From: CAIYXB01 sp038146805
GTDB taxonomy: Bacteria > Cyanobacteriota > Vampirovibrionia > LMEP-6097
Reading direction: 5' to 3'
Length of the DNA stretch: 64,000 nucleotides
NCBI GenBank assembly: GCA_038146805.1
Contig: JAYQSH010000003.1
Span: 192,925-256,924 of the forward strand
Part shown: positions 63,118 to 64,000 of the stretch, one piece after another
Numbering within the stretch: the first letter of the stretch is position 1
Layout of the letters: each line of letters begins with the position of its first letter
Program-made: the position numbers and the translations under genes
The notes under the pieces: generated by a model
Database searches by the model: none
The model's input: the letters and a program-made list of their open reading frames with translations, nothing else
Told to the model about the DNA's origin: nothing

Positions 63118-64000
63118 AAATCAGTATAGAGAAATTCAATATTAGCTTTAAAGCATTTTGTATTATAATTTTCTTTAATAATTACTACTGCATATCAAAA
63201 ACAATTTACCAAACATCTTTTGCTGATGTAGATAGTTTACAACACACTCATATAGCTTGGAATATTAGCCAAGGTCTTAAACTATATAAAGATTTTTTTG
63301 AACATCATGGACCCTTATATTCACTTTTGAACGGATTTATTCTTTCTAAAATTGAAAACCCTGCAAGTATAAATACTTTGTATTTCCTAAGAGAAATATC
63401 TTTTATTTCATCTATAATTTGTGTTCTTTTGATTTTTTTAATCGCAAAGAATATATATAAAAGCACTAACCTTGCTTTATTAAGCATTACAATTTATTCT
63501 ACATGGAGTGTAGTTCAAAAAGTATTCATCCAAATTAGACCTGACATTATGCAAAATTTGTTTATGCTAATGGCTGTTTATCTTTTACTAAAAGCAAAAG
63601 ACACTAAATTTAATATTCTGTTTTTATTATCAGGATTTTCATATGGACTAATGATACTATTCAACTTAAAGTCTATTATAGTTATTTTTGCTTTAGTATT
63701 TTCTCTAATTTATTGCCAAACTTTTAAAGATTCGCTGAAAAAAGAAATATTATTCCTCTTAATTGGCTTTGTAATTCCTCTAACATTCACATCAATATAT
63801 TTTTTTCAACAAAATGCTTTTAATGAATTTATTTATTCTAACTTTGTGACGAATATGAATATATTTATAAACAAAAGTACTACTAGACCGTATAAATTTT
63901 TTGCCGAAGCTTTCATATTAAAAGATTATTTACAAACAATACTTTTAATCATAAGTCTCTATTTTATAAATAGAAACAACTTCAAACAAAATATTATACT
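63114..64000 (+). CDS. GT-C-type membrane glycosyltransferase, partial at window end
   Basis: Starts at ATG 63114 overlapping the stop of the previous gene (ATGA) and stays open to the end of the window, ~295 residues. ADVDSLQHTHIAWNISQGLK and LYKDFFEHHGPLYSLLNGFI are the same motif block as in the broken neighbour, with Asp in the first periplasmic loop likely catalytic. About seven membrane helices are visible. The pair arose by tandem duplication. It probably adds a lipid-linked sugar to an envelope glycan. Confidence 0.8.
   Translation, partial: MKISIEKFNISFKAFCIIIFFNNYYCISKTIYQTSFADVDSLQHTHIAWNISQGLKLYKDFFEHHGPLYSLLNGFILSKIENPASINTLYFLREISFISSIICVLLIFLIAKNIYKSTNLALLSITIYSTWSVVQKVFIQIRPDIMQNLFMLMAVYLLLKAKDTKFNILFLLSGFSYGLMILFNLKSIIVIFALVFSLIYCQTFKDSLKKEILFLLIGFVIPLTFTSIYFFQQNAFNEFIYSNFVTNMNIFINKSTTRPYKFFAEAFILKDYLQTILLIISLYFINRNNFKQNII

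Overview
The window is low-GC DNA from a bacterium that appears to have an outer membrane: one gene encodes a secreted protein that looks like an outer-membrane beta-barrel. The mix of a SUF iron-sulfur operon with a CGFS glutaredoxin and a BolA-like protein, a MurT-type Mur ligase, long-form HPF, and many lineage-restricted proteins with Ser/Thr/Asn-rich N-termini would suit a Melainabacteria/Vampirovibrionia-like relative of cyanobacteria. That placement is inference. TTG and GTG starts are common and Shine-Dalgarno signals are uneven.

Layout. 0-6.8 kb: sufB(end)-sufC-sufD-sufS, a BolA-like gene, a monothiol glutaredoxin, an unknown gene and bioA. 6.9-7.3 kb: two tandem copies of a structured 232-bp repeat. 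7.4-15.1 kb: a WecA/TagO-like sugar-phosphate transferase, a helicase-like protein without ATPase motifs and its partner, and membrane proteins. 15.1-22.8 kb: an accessory strip with an IS30 element, a gene split by the 232-bp repeat with a clean 5-bp target duplication, a threonine dehydratase-type enzyme, and a second small inverted-repeat element with an 8-bp duplication. 22.8-36.6 kb: mostly housekeeping genes (panD, infC, pdxA, hpf, hpt, tilS, asparaginase, rpmI-rplT, murT, a HIT protein, rbgA, fabD) interspersed with lineage-specific membrane proteins. 36.6-38.3 kb: decayed fragments. 38.3-43.2 kb: recJ (frameshifted), two exported proteins and the NAD(P)HX repair enzyme.

43.3-64 kb is a mobile, decaying region. 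It starts with eight tandem ~163-bp repeats, each beginning with the first bases of the tRNA-Ile2(CAT) gene that ends the array. Then come a broken ISL3 element, a sodium/solute symporter broken by a 29-bp duplication, an ectA 5' fragment, two IS3 copies (one inside a tRNA remnant), an AbiE-type toxin-antitoxin pair with a frameshifted toxin, a truncated serine recombinase, a 1499-residue SF2 helicase with an Ada-like zinc motif, a frameshifted IS110 transposase followed by three long hairpins, tRNA-Thr(GGT), and two tandem GT-C-type membrane glycosyltransferase genes (the first broken, the second running off the end).

Single-base indels in A/T runs break recJ, the AbiEii toxin, the ISL3, IS110 and second IS3 transposases, a glycosyltransferase and several fragments. 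Either this lineage is losing genes by slippage or the assembly carries homopolymer errors. The most unusual structures are the tRNA-Ile2 5'-end repeat array, the 232-bp structured mobile repeat, and the large helicase with its ATPase-less look-alike.
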